A DNA stretch of 64,000 nt, from contig NZ_CP142422.1 of the NCBI RefSeq assembly GCF_035974275.1, positions 2,480,001-2,544,000 on the forward strand, read 5' to 3'. Positions 43,252 to 52,089 of this stretch are shown here, in pieces. Positions within the stretch are counted from its first letter, which is position 1; every line of letters begins with the position of its first letter. The stretch is from Chryseobacterium sp. MYb264 (GTDB lineage Bacteria; Bacteroidota; Bacteroidia; Flavobacteriales; Weeksellaceae). Position numbers and translations under genes: made by a program. The notes under the pieces were generated by a model. The model was given only the letters and a program-made list of their open reading frames with translations. It was not told the DNA's origin and did no database searches.

Positions 43252-45384
43252 TCACTCAGTCTTATTTTTCTCCTTCTGATAATTAAAATGATTAATCAAA
43301 ATTCTGATTTCATTAAATTCAAAATTACTTGGCAATATATTTTTCCATTCCGTTAAGGTTTCTTTCGGGTCTTTGTAGAAAATTTCTTCAAAAGCTTTGA
43401 TCTTATCAGAAGTAATCACTCTGGAAATATCCAGCAAACCTTGCTCTGCAAATTTCGCCAGATGCCCAATTACCGTTTCCTTTACCAAGCCTCTTTCCAA
43501 CGCAATTTCGGCAATGGTTTTTCCTTGTTCAAATAATTGAAAAGTAAGAACCTGAGACGGAACTTTTGCAATTTTCATGCTGACTTCCTTATCATTCTTT
43601 TCATCTAAAAGTTTAGTTTCCAACAAATGAATTTCTTTTAAACTATTTAAATATTCTTCAATATCTTCCAGCCAGACACGGAAATCTTCATTATACTGTT
43701 TCAACCCTTTTGCGCCTTTAATTTCCGCATAAAACTCTTTCAGCGGACTGAAAACTTTATCTTTAATTTCGGTAAAAAAGAAATTAACCGCTCCTTTTGT
43801 TTTGCTTTCAATATCAGACCATTCTTCATTCTGATTAATGAAATTATTCACCTTCTGAGAAATTACTCTTTCTAATTTTTCAAAGATTTTCCCCAGATTC
43901 ACGACCTCATGTCTGAGCTGTCCATACAACTGTTTCGCTTTAAGATGATCTATACTTTTGGTAACAATAGACCGGTTATTCCAATCTTCAAGTTCTTTCA
44001 GAAACCATAGACAATCTATGGTACGAAGTACTTTTCTAATGCTGTAGTCGTATTTTTCTTTATTTAAAATGGCTTCAACATTATCGTTGGCGTGCGTCTC
44101 ACCCTGAAATTTGAGAATTCTGTTATCTTTAAAAATAACTTCAGGGGTAATTTTAGATTTTAAGACAATCCCTTCCAGCGTTCGACAACGCGACAAGGCA
44201 ACGTAAACCTGACCAGCTGTAAAACTTTTCCCGGCATCAATAATTACTTTATCAAAAGTCAATCCCTGACTTTTATGAATGGTCACTGCCCAAGCCAGTT
44301 TGATCGGAAACTGCTCGAAGCTTCCCAAAACTTCTTCTTTAATATTTTTATCGGTATCCAGAAAATATTTTTTCTGTTCCCAAACTTCACGTTTTACGGT
44401 AATTTCCCGGTCACTTCCATCAAGAATTACTTTAATTTCATTCTCATCCAACGCAGAAATTTCACCTAATTTTCCGTTGAAATATTTTTTTTCACCGGAA
44501 ATGTCGTTTCGGATAAACATTACCTGAGCGCCCATTTTCAGATCTAAAAACTGCTCGTTCGGAAACTGATTTTCTTTAAATTCACCAAAAAGCTTCGCTT
44601 CATAACTTCGGGCGTCCACTTTTATTTCAGCTAATTTCTCCTGGTTGATCTCGTCCGCCATTTTATTGTGTGAACACAGATAAACGTAAGAATCGGTTCC
44701 CATTTCGAAATCGGGATTATATCTTTCATTCAAATGATTAAAATCGATATTGGCAACATCACCATCACGAATAGCATTTAAAATTTCAAGGAATTCCTGA
44801 TCGGTCTGGCGATAAACTTTGGTTAATTCAATTGTAATTAACGGAATATCTTTGATCGCATGGCTGTCGAAAAAGAAAGGCGAATTGTAATACATTTTTA
44901 ATATATGCTCATCTCTCACCACCGGCGGAAGCTGATACAAATCTCCGATGAACAACATCTGAACACCGCCAAAACGCTGATTATTTCTTCGGATAAAACG
45001 TAAGGAAAAATCCATCATATCCAAAACATCAGAACGCAGCATGGAAACCTCATCGATAATAAGAATTTCCACTTCCCTTAAAAGCTTCAGTTTATCTTTT
45101 CGATATTTGAAATGGGGCATCAGATCGGCAATATTATTTGCCAAACTGGTATCTATCCTGTCGGTTGTCGGTAAAAATGTTCTCAGCGGCAAACCAAACA
45201 TCGAGTGAATAGTAACTCCTCCCGCATTAATCGCAGCAATGCCCGTAGGCGCTACCACAATATGCTTTTTGCGGGTATGCTTCACAAAATCATTAAGAAA
45301 AGTAGTTTTTCCTGTCCCTGCTTTTCCTGTTAAAAATACACTTCGGTTGGTATGCTCTAATAAGTCAAAAAAATGATTGTTCAT
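43252..45384 (-). CDS. Pif1-like AAA helicase with C-terminal helix-turn-helix
   Basis: A 710-residue SF1B helicase. Walker A LTGKAGTGKTTFLNDF, GVTIHSMFGLP, Walker B LIIDEVSMLRSDVLDMMD, and AVTIHKSQGLTFDKVIID near residue 380 show a Pif1/RecD2-like core. The C-terminal part carries a helix-turn-helix (FEQGKTIAEIALERGLVKET) as in the HTH_40 extension of RecQ-like helicases. A role in replication fork or G-quadruplex maintenance is the family expectation. ATG 45384 is chosen; the only upstream alternative is a TTG three codons earlier. Confidence 0.92.
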   Translation of the reverse strand: MNNHFFDLLEHTNRSVFLTGKAGTGKTTFLNDFVKHTRKKHIVVAPTGIAAINAGGVTIHSMFGLPLRTFLPTTDRIDTSLANNIADLMPHFKYRKDKLKLLREVEILIIDEVSMLRSDVLDMMDFSLRFIRRNNQRFGGVQMLFIGDLYQLPPVVRDEHILKMYYNSPFFFDSHAIKDIPLITIELTKVYRQTDQEFLEILNAIRDGDVANIDFNHLNERYNPDFEMGTDSYVYLCSHNKMADEINQEKLAEIKVDARSYEAKLFGEFKENQFPNEQFLDLKMGAQVMFIRNDISGEKKYFNGKLGEISALDENEIKVILDGSDREITVKREVWEQKKYFLDTDKNIKEEVLGSFEQFPIKLAWAVTIHKSQGLTFDKVIIDAGKSFTAGQVYVALSRCRTLEGIVLKSKITPEVIFKDNRILKFQGETHANDNVEAILNKEKYDYSIRKVLRTIDCLWFLKELEDWNNRSIVTKSIDHLKAKQLYGQLRHEVVNLGKIFEKLERVISQKVNNFINQNEEWSDIESKTKGAVNFFFTEIKDKVFSPLKEFYAEIKGAKGLKQYNEDFRVWLEDIEEYLNSLKEIHLLETKLLDEKNDKEVSMKIAKVPSQVLTFQLFEQGKTIAEIALERGLVKETVIGHLAKFAEQGLLDISRVITSDKIKAFEEIFYKDPKETLTEWKNILPSNFEFNEIRILINHFNYQKEKNKTE

Positions 45385-45467
45385 CGCTTCCAAAATTACG
45401 GAAAATGAATTGTATTTTTCTATCTTGGCACAAGATTTGAAAATTCTTGTTGAGAAAAAACATTATT

Positions 45468-45923
45468 ATGAAAAATTTATTTCTAAAAATACCCGCTTTA
45501 GTATTATGTACAGCGTTAACGGCAATGTCTTGTAACAGCACAGCCAATGCAAATACCAATTTGCCAAAAGATATTTCTGAAAGACCTGCCGATGCAGACA
45601 GTCAAAAATACGATCAGGCTCAGCTTGATAAACTGAAAAATGAAATAGAAACCGAAATCGGGAAAGAAAAATGTACGGAGGCTACCGTGAACGACTGGAA
45701 GCCTGTAGCAATGGGAGCAAAAGCCTGTGGTGGACCAAAATATTACATCGCTTATCCGTCAAAAATGGAAGCTTCAATTTTACCGAAAATTGAAAATTAC
45801 AACAACAAAGAAAAAGAATTCAACAAAAAATACAACATCATTTCCGATTGTTCTTTTATAGGAGAACCTGTGGGAGTAAGATGTATCAACGGAAAAGCAG
45901 AGGTTGTTTATCCCGTTCAATAA
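45468..45923 (+). CDS. Putative lipoprotein
   Basis: 151 residues with a lipoprotein signal: MKNLFLKIPALVLCTALTAM then S-C, cleavage before Cys22. The mature part contains four more cysteines (KCTEATV, AKACGGP, SDCSF, VRCINGK), likely two disulfides. No family is recognised. Single gene, closed by a perfect terminator. Confidence 0.78.
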   Translation: MKNLFLKIPALVLCTALTAMSCNSTANANTNLPKDISERPADADSQKYDQAQLDKLKNEIETEIGKEKCTEATVNDWKPVAMGAKACGGPKYYIAYPSKMEASILPKIENYNNKEKEFNKKYNIISDCSFIGEPVGVRCINGKAEVVYPVQ

Positions 45924-45961
45924 TAGATTTCGGAAAGGAGTTTAAATAAAAAAGGATAAAA

Positions 45962-45995
45962 AAAAGCTTTATCAAAATATGATAAAGCTTTTTTT
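45962..45995 (+). terminator. Terminator of the lipoprotein gene
   Basis: AAGCTTTATCA and TGATAAAGCTT form an 11-bp perfect stem followed by T run. Confidence 0.9.
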
Positions 45996-45996
45996 G

Positions 45997-46068
45997 TGTC
46001 AATTGTCAATTTCTACGAGTCAATAGTGAATTTTTAGCCACTCAAAAATTGACCATTCACTATTTACA
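45997..46068. repeat. Intergenic hairpin repeat family C, second member
   Basis: GTCAATTGTCAATTT on the left and AAATTGACCATTCAC on the right; same design as 38591-38672. Confidence 0.5.
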
Positions 46069-46073
46069 TATAA

Positions 46074-46610
46074 TTATTCTACAACGTCTTTTACGTTTTC
46101 TTTGTACCAAGAAGAATATTTCACATAATTATCGGCAATTCTATTCACCTCACCTTCTAACAGCTGTGAATTGATATCCTTAATTTTTCTCGCCGGAACA
46201 CCGCCCCAAACTTCGCCAGATTTAATATGAGTTCCCTGCGTCACCACAGAACCGGCACCAACAATCGAGTTTTCTTCCACCAAACAATCATCCATAACAA
46301 TCGCTCCCATCCCAATCAGAACATTATCCTGAATTGTACATCCGTGAACAATTGCATTGTGCCCTATGGATACATTATTTCCAATATTTAAAGGATATTT
46401 TTGATACGTGCAGTGCAGCATCGCATTATCCTGAACATTCACTTTATTGCCCATTTTAATATAATGAACATCCCCTCTTATCACCGCATTGTACCAAACG
46501 CTACAGTCTCTTCCCATCGTAACATCTCCGATAATCGTAGCTGTTTCTGCCAAAAAAGTATTTTCCCCAATCTGAGGTGATTTGCCTAAAAGTTCTTTTA
46601 TAAGTGCCAT
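46074..46610 (-). CDS. Gamma-carbonic anhydrase family protein
   Basis: 178 residues of left-handed beta-helix (hexapeptide repeats, for example IGDVTMGRDCSVWYNAVIRG). Three zinc-ligand histidines are in place: H in NAMLHCTYQ, and GHNAIVHG with two. The family (PaaY/YrdA/Cam group) hydrates CO2 in some members; many are inactive or acyl-carrier related, so catalytic activity is uncertain. The start ATG at 46610 is the only one consistent with the helix start. Confidence 0.9.
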   Translation of the reverse strand: MALIKELLGKSPQIGENTFLAETATIIGDVTMGRDCSVWYNAVIRGDVHYIKMGNKVNVQDNAMLHCTYQKYPLNIGNNVSIGHNAIVHGCTIQDNVLIGMGAIVMDDCLVEENSIVGAGSVVTQGTHIKSGEVWGGVPARKIKDINSQLLEGEVNRIADNYVKYSSWYKENVKDVVE

Positions 46611-46734
46611 ATTTTTTAATTTGATAATTTGATAATGAGCTAATTTGAAGATTAAATCTTGAAATCACAAATTGTAAATTACAGTGATAGCGAAAATCTA
46701 ACTTCCAACTTCTAGCTTCTAACTTCTAAATCCG

Positions 46735-46742
46735 TATTTTTG
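46735..46742 (+). promoter_or_regulatory. -7 element TATTTTTG upstream of the NifU-like gene
   Basis: Perfect TAnnTTTG 22 nt before the ATG at 46764. The preceding 46640-46730 stretch holds simple repeats (AACTTCCAACTTCTAGCTTC). Confidence 0.5.
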
Positions 46743-46763
46743 TATCTCAAATTTAACGAAAAA

Positions 46764-47642
46764 ATGCATACTATACTTATAGAACCAACCGAAAACCCGA
46801 AAGTGATAAAATTTGTAGCAGATTACAATTTGATTCCGGGGTCTTTGGAGTTGGACAGAGAGTCAGATATTTCAGAAATCCCTTTAGCACAGGAGCTTTT
46901 CAATTATCCGTTTGTGGAAAGAATTTTCATTACGGCTAATTTTGTGGCCGTTGCAAAACAGGACACTGTAGAATGGGAACATGTAGCAGAAAGTCTGAAA
47001 AATGTAGTGGAAGACGAGCTTTTGGCAAATCCTAGAATTTACCTTCAGAAGAAAAAAGAGATGTATCAGATCTATGCTGAGATGACTCCTAACCCGAATG
47101 TAATGAAATTTGTTTCCAACAAAATGCTGATGGACGGCTTTGTGGAAGTAAAATCTAGAGATAAAGCAGAAGGCGTTCCGATGGCGCAGGCTATTTTCAA
47201 GGAATTTGAATTTGCAAAAGAAGTTTTTATTTCAGATAATTTCGTGGCGGTAACGAAAGATGATTCTGTAGAATGGCATCAGGTCATGATGACGGTTCGT
47301 GCATTAATTGCCGAGCATCTTCAGAACGGAGGAGAAATTTCAAACCTTGAACCTCAGAAACACGAAAATCCTGTAGAAAAAATCATCAACAGAGATTATA
47401 CAGACGATGAGCAGAAAATTTCTGACATCTTAAATGAATATGTAGCTCCTGCAGTAGAAAATGACGGTGGTAAAATCTCTTTGATGGAATATGACAAAGA
47501 AAATAAAACCGCAAAAATGCTTCTACAAGGTGCTTGTTCAGGTTGTCCAAGCTCAACAGCTACTTTAAAAGGCGGAATTGAAAATATTTTGAAACAATTC
47601 GTTCCTGAATTGGTAGAAAGAGTGGAAGCTGTAAACGGATAA
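46764..47642 (+). CDS. NifU-like Fe-S scaffold protein with duplicated N-terminal domain
   Basis: A 292-residue protein with two consecutive Nfu N-terminal domains (TILIEPTENPKVIKFVADYN and, after about 115 residues, YAEMTPNPNVMKFVSNKML). They are followed by a NifU C-terminal domain with the cluster-binding GACSGCPSSTATLKGG. It would deliver or hold Fe-S clusters. Duplicated Nfu_N domains are frequent in Bacteroidota. Short start ATG 46764 is chosen over an upstream TTG. It is followed by a flavin reductase gene and hemH in the same direction. Confidence 0.92.
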   Translation: MHTILIEPTENPKVIKFVADYNLIPGSLELDRESDISEIPLAQELFNYPFVERIFITANFVAVAKQDTVEWEHVAESLKNVVEDELLANPRIYLQKKKEMYQIYAEMTPNPNVMKFVSNKMLMDGFVEVKSRDKAEGVPMAQAIFKEFEFAKEVFISDNFVAVTKDDSVEWHQVMMTVRALIAEHLQNGGEISNLEPQKHENPVEKIINRDYTDDEQKISDILNEYVAPAVENDGGKISLMEYDKENKTAKMLLQGACSGCPSSTATLKGGIENILKQFVPELVERVEAVNG

Positions 47643-47653
47643 TTTCCTTTAAA

Positions 47654-48181
47654 ATGTCTGAAAGAAAGAAAATTGTTGTCATTATTGGCAGTGCTACGAA
47701 AAATTCCAGCAACTTTAGATTAATGGAAAAAGCACTACAGCAAAATCAAGCAACTGATTTTATAGTATATGATAATCTTTCTATTCTTCCGCATTTTGAT
47801 ACAGACCTTACCGATATTAAAACACCTGCCGAAGTATTGAAGATTCGCGAGGATATCAATAATTCAGCGGGTGTTGTATTTTCTACGCCGGAGTATATTT
47901 TCAGTATTCCGAGCAGATTAAAAAATTTATTAGAATGGTGCGTTTCTACGACTATTTTTAATGAAAAACCTACAGCTGTAGTTACAGCTTCCGCCAATGG
48001 AGAAAAAGGGCATGAAGAATTATTATTAATTCTGCAAACACTTGGCGCAAAAATTGATGATCACCAACTGCTGATCAAAGGTATCAAGGGCAGATTCCGG
48101 GAGGATGGCTCACTGAAAAACGATACCTTTACTGAAATTTCAAAGTTGATGATGAATTTTGAAAAGTCTATTCATAATTAA
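47654..48181 (+). CDS. NADPH-dependent FMN reductase-like oxidoreductase
   Basis: 175 residues of flavodoxin-like fold: VVIIGSATKNSSNFRLME (FMN phosphate loop), then VVFSTPEYIFSIPSRLKNLLEW, which is the characteristic T/S-P-E-Y motif of this family, and TASANGEKGHEELL. It lies 11 bp after the NifU-like gene and 11 bp before hemH, so it is probably one operon. Substrate unknown. Confidence 0.9.
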   Translation: MSERKKIVVIIGSATKNSSNFRLMEKALQQNQATDFIVYDNLSILPHFDTDLTDIKTPAEVLKIREDINNSAGVVFSTPEYIFSIPSRLKNLLEWCVSTTIFNEKPTAVVTASANGEKGHEELLLILQTLGAKIDDHQLLIKGIKGRFREDGSLKNDTFTEISKLMMNFEKSIHN

Positions 48182-48192
48182 AATTAAAAATT

Positions 48193-49221
48193 TTGGCTAA
48201 AAAAGGAATTTTACTTGTAAATCTTGGTTCACCAAAGTCTACAGCAGTAAACGATGTGAAGGAATATCTTGACGAATTTTTGATGGATGAAAAAGTGATT
48301 GATTATCGCTGGATCTTCCGTGCATTGCTGGTTCGCGGAATTATCCTGAACACCAGACCTGCAAAATCTGCCGAAGCCTATAAAACGGTTTGGACAGACG
48401 AAGGATCTCCGTTAATCGTGATCACAGAAAAAATTCAGAAAAAACTACAAAAACTGGTCGATGTTCCTGTAGAAATCGGGATGCGATATGCCCAACCGAG
48501 TATTGAAGCCGGAATTCAGAAATTAGTAGATCAGGGTGTTTCCGATATCGTACTTTTCCCGCTCTACCCTCAATATGCGATGAGCACCACGGAAACCGTG
48601 ATCGACAAAGCGGAAGAAGTAAGAAAGGAAAAATTCCCCAATATTAAGATTAATTATATCCAGCCTTTTTATAACAGAGATATTTATATTGATTGTTTAG
48701 CTGAGAGTATTAAGGAAAAACTTCCTGAAAACTTCGATGCCTTACAGTTTTCGTATCACGGTGTTCCGGAAAGACACATCTATAAAACCGATCCTACAAA
48801 GACGTGTAATTTAAACGACTGTTGCTCGCGAGAAAACAATCCGAGTCACCAGTTTTGCTATCGTCACCAGTGTTTTGACGTTACCAATTCTGTGATTAAA
48901 AAATTAGGATTACCAAAAGAGAAAGTAATGGTAACGTTCCAGTCGAGATTAGGAAAAGACAAATGGATGGAACCTTATACCGATGAAACCCTTGAAAGCA
49001 TTGGTAAAAAAGGAATAAAAAATCTGGCAATTGTGTGCCCGGCCTTCGTTTCAGATTGCCTGGAAACATTGGAAGAAATTTCTGTGGAAGGGAAAGAACA
49101 GTTCCTTCACGGTGGCGGAGAAAATTTCCATTACATCCCATGTCTTAATGATGAAGACCGATGGATAAACGTTGTGAAAACATTATGCGAAGAAAAACTG
49201 AATGAATTTTATTTAGTTTAA
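48193..49221 (+). CDS. hemH: Ferrochelatase
   Basis: A 342-residue enzyme inserting iron into protoporphyrin IX. The start codon is TTG at 48193 (MAKKGILLVNLGSPKS); no upstream ATG fits. Motifs are GILLVNLGSP, then FSYHGVPERH with the metal-site His, and SDCLETLEEI with the catalytic Glu. A central block has Cys in CNLNDCC, CYRHQC and several nearby residues, so an Fe-S cluster or metal site is possible; this is inference. It is the last gene before a terminator and a long non-coding block. Confidence 0.95.
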   Translation: MAKKGILLVNLGSPKSTAVNDVKEYLDEFLMDEKVIDYRWIFRALLVRGIILNTRPAKSAEAYKTVWTDEGSPLIVITEKIQKKLQKLVDVPVEIGMRYAQPSIEAGIQKLVDQGVSDIVLFPLYPQYAMSTTETVIDKAEEVRKEKFPNIKINYIQPFYNRDIYIDCLAESIKEKLPENFDALQFSYHGVPERHIYKTDPTKTCNLNDCCSRENNPSHQFCYRHQCFDVTNSVIKKLGLPKEKVMVTFQSRLGKDKWMEPYTDETLESIGKKGIKNLAIVCPAFVSDCLETLEEISVEGKEQFLHGGGENFHYIPCLNDEDRWINVVKTLCEEKLNEFYLV

Positions 49222-49228
49222 AAGATAA

Positions 49229-49256
49229 AACCTCCAGAAATGGAGGTTATTTTTTT
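49229..49256 (+). terminator. Terminator of hemH
   Basis: AACCTCCA (49229-49236) pairs with TGGAGGTT (49241-49248), followed by a T-rich tail. Confidence 0.85.
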
Positions 49257-49276
49257 GTCGAAATAATTATTTACCG

Positions 49277-49452
49277 CGTCTGAGGTTCAGAATCTCTCAA
49301 CTCATATTCATTTGCGTCGTCTGAACATCAGAAAACCTCAATCTGTTTTGGTTCTGCTCGTCTGGGGTTCATACTTGCTTCAATCACTTTTAGTTTAGTC
49401 CGTCTGAAATTCAGACGGCAGAAAATATTTTGAGTCGTCTGGCTCTCAGACG
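49277..49452. repeat. Five palindromic repeats CGTCTG-n-CAGACG at about 41-bp spacing
   Basis: Units begin at 49277, 49318, 49359, 49401 and 49436. Unit 4 is a perfect 17-bp palindrome, CGTCTGAAATTCAGACG; unit 5 is CGTCTGGCTCTCAGACG; units 1-3 keep CGTCTG and a partly degenerate right arm. The spacers of about 24 bases share a CTCAA ... TTTT pattern, so the array is an iteron-like degenerate tandem repeat, not CRISPR. It adjoins the DnaA-box block. Confidence 0.75.
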
Positions 49453-49493
49453 AAAGTTTATTTTTTTAAGGAAGGAAACACCTGTCGAAAACG

Positions 49494-50184
49494 TGACATT
49501 GTGGATAACTTTCAAATCGTATTATTTTACTTAAAATTTATATTTTTCGACTTTAATGTTCAAATTTTAATTGTGGAAAAGTATCGCCTCCAATTCTTAT
49601 TACGAAGAAATCTCAGCCGTATTCAATATTTATAAACAACTAATATTCAAATCATTAAAACTAAATAAACTTGATAATTAATAGAATATTAAAGCGTATA
49701 TTTTTATTCATCATTATAAAAAAGTCATATTGTGGATAACTTTTACTGAAAAAATTTTGATGATAGAAATTTTCAAAATTGAATCTTAAAAATATCTTTT
49801 GTGGAAAACTCTACACGTAATTCATTTTAAAGCTAGGGTGAAAAGAATGATAAATCGATTTAAATTATTAATAATCAAGCGAGCATGATTTAATAAAGAC
49901 ATTTAATATTAATATGTCATGAGATAAACTCTCCGTTACCAAAAGAAAAACTCATATTGTGGATAACTTTTTTCAGTCTTAAAGGAAGTAATATCATTAA
50001 AGATATAAACCGAACCAAAAAAAATAATTTCTATACACACCCCCTTAAAAAAAACCATGAATTTAAAATAAATATAAAATTTAAAACAACAACCCCTATT
50101 TTTTTTAATATAAAAATATAAAATATAATTATTTTTCTTACCTTTACCCCATCAAAAAGAACATCATCAACCTTAAAAATTAAA
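49494..50184. other. DnaA-box cluster in non-coding AT-rich DNA (candidate oriC or DnaA-titration site)
   Basis: Perfect DnaA boxes TGTGGATAA occur at 49500, 49731 and 49958, and near-boxes TGTGGAAAA at 49572 and 49800, all in one orientation. Spacing is 72, 159, 69 and 158, so the block looks like a twofold repeated module of about 229 bp. The 50050-50150 stretch is extremely A/T-rich, as an unwinding element would be. No gene is present over about 690 bp. It may be the chromosomal origin, a datA-like site or a relict plasmid origin; dnaA is not in the window. Confidence 0.6.
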
Positions 50185-50187
50185 ATG

Positions 50188-50415
50188 ATGAATGCAACGG
50201 CACAAATTTTACAGCACAAGATTGAAAGTTTCACTCCGGAATTGTTGGAAACTTTAGCGAAAATGGTAGAAAAGCTAGAAACGCCCAGTAGTATTTCTGT
50301 TCCGCAGTTTCAGATCGATGAAGTCTTATACAGAATTCAGTTTCATCAGGAAAATCCAAAAACAAAACTTGATTTTTTTGAGAATATTTCCGAGCTGCAA
50401 AAGACCTGTGCTTAA
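50188..50415 (+). CDS. Antitoxin of a ParE/RelE-type module
   Basis: A 75-residue protein (MNATAQILQHKIESFTPELL ...), helical and without recognisable DNA-binding fold. It ends 3 bp before the toxin gene. The size, acidity and position upstream of a ParE-like gene match the small uncharacterised antitoxins paired with RelE/ParE toxins in Bacteroidota. A second ATG at 50185 is equally possible. Confidence 0.7.
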   Translation: MNATAQILQHKIESFTPELLETLAKMVEKLETPSSISVPQFQIDEVLYRIQFHQENPKTKLDFFENISELQKTCA

Positions 50416-50418
50416 CAC

Positions 50419-50673
50419 ATGAAAATCCTGCTCTCTTCCATTGCCAAAAACGACATAAGGCTTCTTATGCGGGTTTTTAATGCTGACCAAGAAAAAAAAG
50501 GAATCGACTTTCTGGAAGATCTGAAAATGTCTATCGATGGTATTTTGCAGAGATCGCCCACTAAGTCTAGTGAGATTGCTGTGAATAAAATGCTGAATTT
50601 TCCTGTGAATATTCATTACGTTTTTGAAAATGAGGAAAATCTTTTCATCACCGCTATCTTTAAAGAAGATTAG
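50419..50673 (+). CDS. RelE/ParE family toxin
   Basis: An 84-residue protein of ParE/RelE size. MKILLSSIAKNDIRLL matches the N-terminal strand-helix; LNFPVNIHYVFENEEN matches the family FP-x-x-I-x-Y strand; the end is ITAIFKED. Target (ribosome or gyrase) is not predictable. With the upstream gene it forms a bicistronic TA module closed by a terminator, placed directly next to the DnaA-box block. Confidence 0.8.
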   Translation: MKILLSSIAKNDIRLLMRVFNADQEKKGIDFLEDLKMSIDGILQRSPTKSSEIAVNKMLNFPVNIHYVFENEENLFITAIFKED

Positions 50674-50720
50674 AATTATTTGATTACATAATTATATTTC
50701 AAGACAAGTATTATTATATG

Positions 50721-50757
50721 AAAGCCTTACAGTCTATTTTCTGTAAGGCTTTTTTAT
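50721..50757 (+). terminator. Terminator of the TA module
   Basis: AAAGCCTTACAG pairs with CTGTAAGGCTTT in a 12-bp stem, then T run. Confidence 0.9.
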
Positions 50758-50785
50758 TTTCGCTAAAAATACATTTATATAAATT

Positions 50786-51997
50786 TTATTTCACAGGCGT
50801 TCTGAATTCTCCATACCCCATCAATCCGTCATAATTTCTCCCAAACGGCTTATAATACATAAAACTCTGATATAGATTTTCTGTCTGCCAGAAATTCCCG
50901 TTAATTTCACCAAAATTCAATGCTCCGTTGGATCCTTTTGTCGCCAGAATATAGTTGTAGAAACCTTGTTTCAGGAAAATCTTCGCTACATATCTTTTAT
51001 TTTGCTCATCATACTGCATCTGAAATTCTTTACTCGGTTTAAAATCATTAAAACCGCCCAAAACATAAATTTCTTTATCCAAAGGTTCCGAATCCAATGA
51101 AAAATAAACCCATGAATAATCTGCTTCACGCTCGGCATTTCGCTCTAATCCCAAGTCGTTCCTACGATAATACCAGGCTCCGTTCACATCCGGCTGATAT
51201 TGGTAATTCAGCGGATAGGCCCAGACAGGATGAAGATACGTATAATTCACCCCCTCTTTTACCTCAACAGACTGCACCATATCGGCCGCCATATTCATAT
51301 TTTTGTTATCGAAATAATAAAATTCGTTATTTCCGGGAAACACAAGATTCATTTGCTGAAAAAGCAATTTATTTCCTAGTGTTGTACTTGGCTTCAGATT
51401 ATTAACGGTCAGATTCGGATTGTTATTCTGCATCACATTAATGGTGATGGAATTTACATTTGAAGTCAGGTCTCCCCCTACGGCAACCGCCTGTACTTCT
51501 ACCCTTTGATTTGCATTGGGATTTCTCGCATCTGCAAAACGGGTCACATTTAATGCCATGGTCGCATTCTCTTCCACGACATAAAAACGCCTCGTAAATA
51601 AAGGTTTTTCGGCAGAATCTTTATACACAATTAATTCAAAATTTCCCGAAACTTTAGGCTGCATTTTATCATTCGGAAAATTGAGTTTATAATGCGTGTA
51701 AGGCTGCAAAGTATTAAAAGAATATTCAAAACGATCCAGCAAACCATTCAGGCTTCCGTTTGCAAATTCCGTAAAAAATAGATTATCATCTTCCCAGTTT
51801 CTATCGTAATGCTTCAATGTATACCGATAAATTTCACTGGAATTAGAGAGATCATCGAAACTCAAAACCAGTTGCTGATTAAAATTAATAACCGGCGTTT
51901 CGTCATTCGTCTGCGGATTGAACAATTGGATACTCTGGATTTTCTGCCCCAGCATCAAACCACTTAAAGAAACTAATAATAATTGCAAAGTTTTCAT
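50786..51997 (-). CDS. Type IX secretion system plug protein (DUF5103)
   Basis: A 403-residue exported protein with signal peptide MKTLQLLLVSLSGLMLGQ, then PVINFNQQLVLSFDDLSN, and repeated Y-rich beta-strands (YRYTLKHYDRNW, YTHYKLNFPND). The DUF5103 family contains the Plug subunit that closes the periplasmic end of the SprA translocon in Flavobacterium. Length about 400 agrees. It supports T9SS activity, consistent with the T9SS-sorted FG-GAP protein in this window. Confidence 0.85.
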   Translation of the reverse strand: MKTLQLLLVSLSGLMLGQKIQSIQLFNPQTNDETPVINFNQQLVLSFDDLSNSSEIYRYTLKHYDRNWEDDNLFFTEFANGSLNGLLDRFEYSFNTLQPYTHYKLNFPNDKMQPKVSGNFELIVYKDSAEKPLFTRRFYVVEENATMALNVTRFADARNPNANQRVEVQAVAVGGDLTSNVNSITINVMQNNNPNLTVNNLKPSTTLGNKLLFQQMNLVFPGNNEFYYFDNKNMNMAADMVQSVEVKEGVNYTYLHPVWAYPLNYQYQPDVNGAWYYRRNDLGLERNAEREADYSWVYFSLDSEPLDKEIYVLGGFNDFKPSKEFQMQYDEQNKRYVAKIFLKQGFYNYILATKGSNGALNFGEINGNFWQTENLYQSFMYYKPFGRNYDGLMGYGEFRTPVK

Positions 51998-52089
51998 TAT
52001 GACGAAGATAACGAAAATTCATTTTTAAACCATACAAGATGGAAACTGAATTCCTATTTTAACAAAAATCATTATTCATTTTTTTATTT

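Noticed and set aside
49277..49452. CRISPR array
   Set aside because: The repeated unit is a short degenerate palindrome, the spacers resemble each other, there are only five units, and no cas genes are present.
49277..49452. parS site
   Set aside because: The known ParB site TGTTTCACGTGAAACA does not match; only the palindromic nature is similar.
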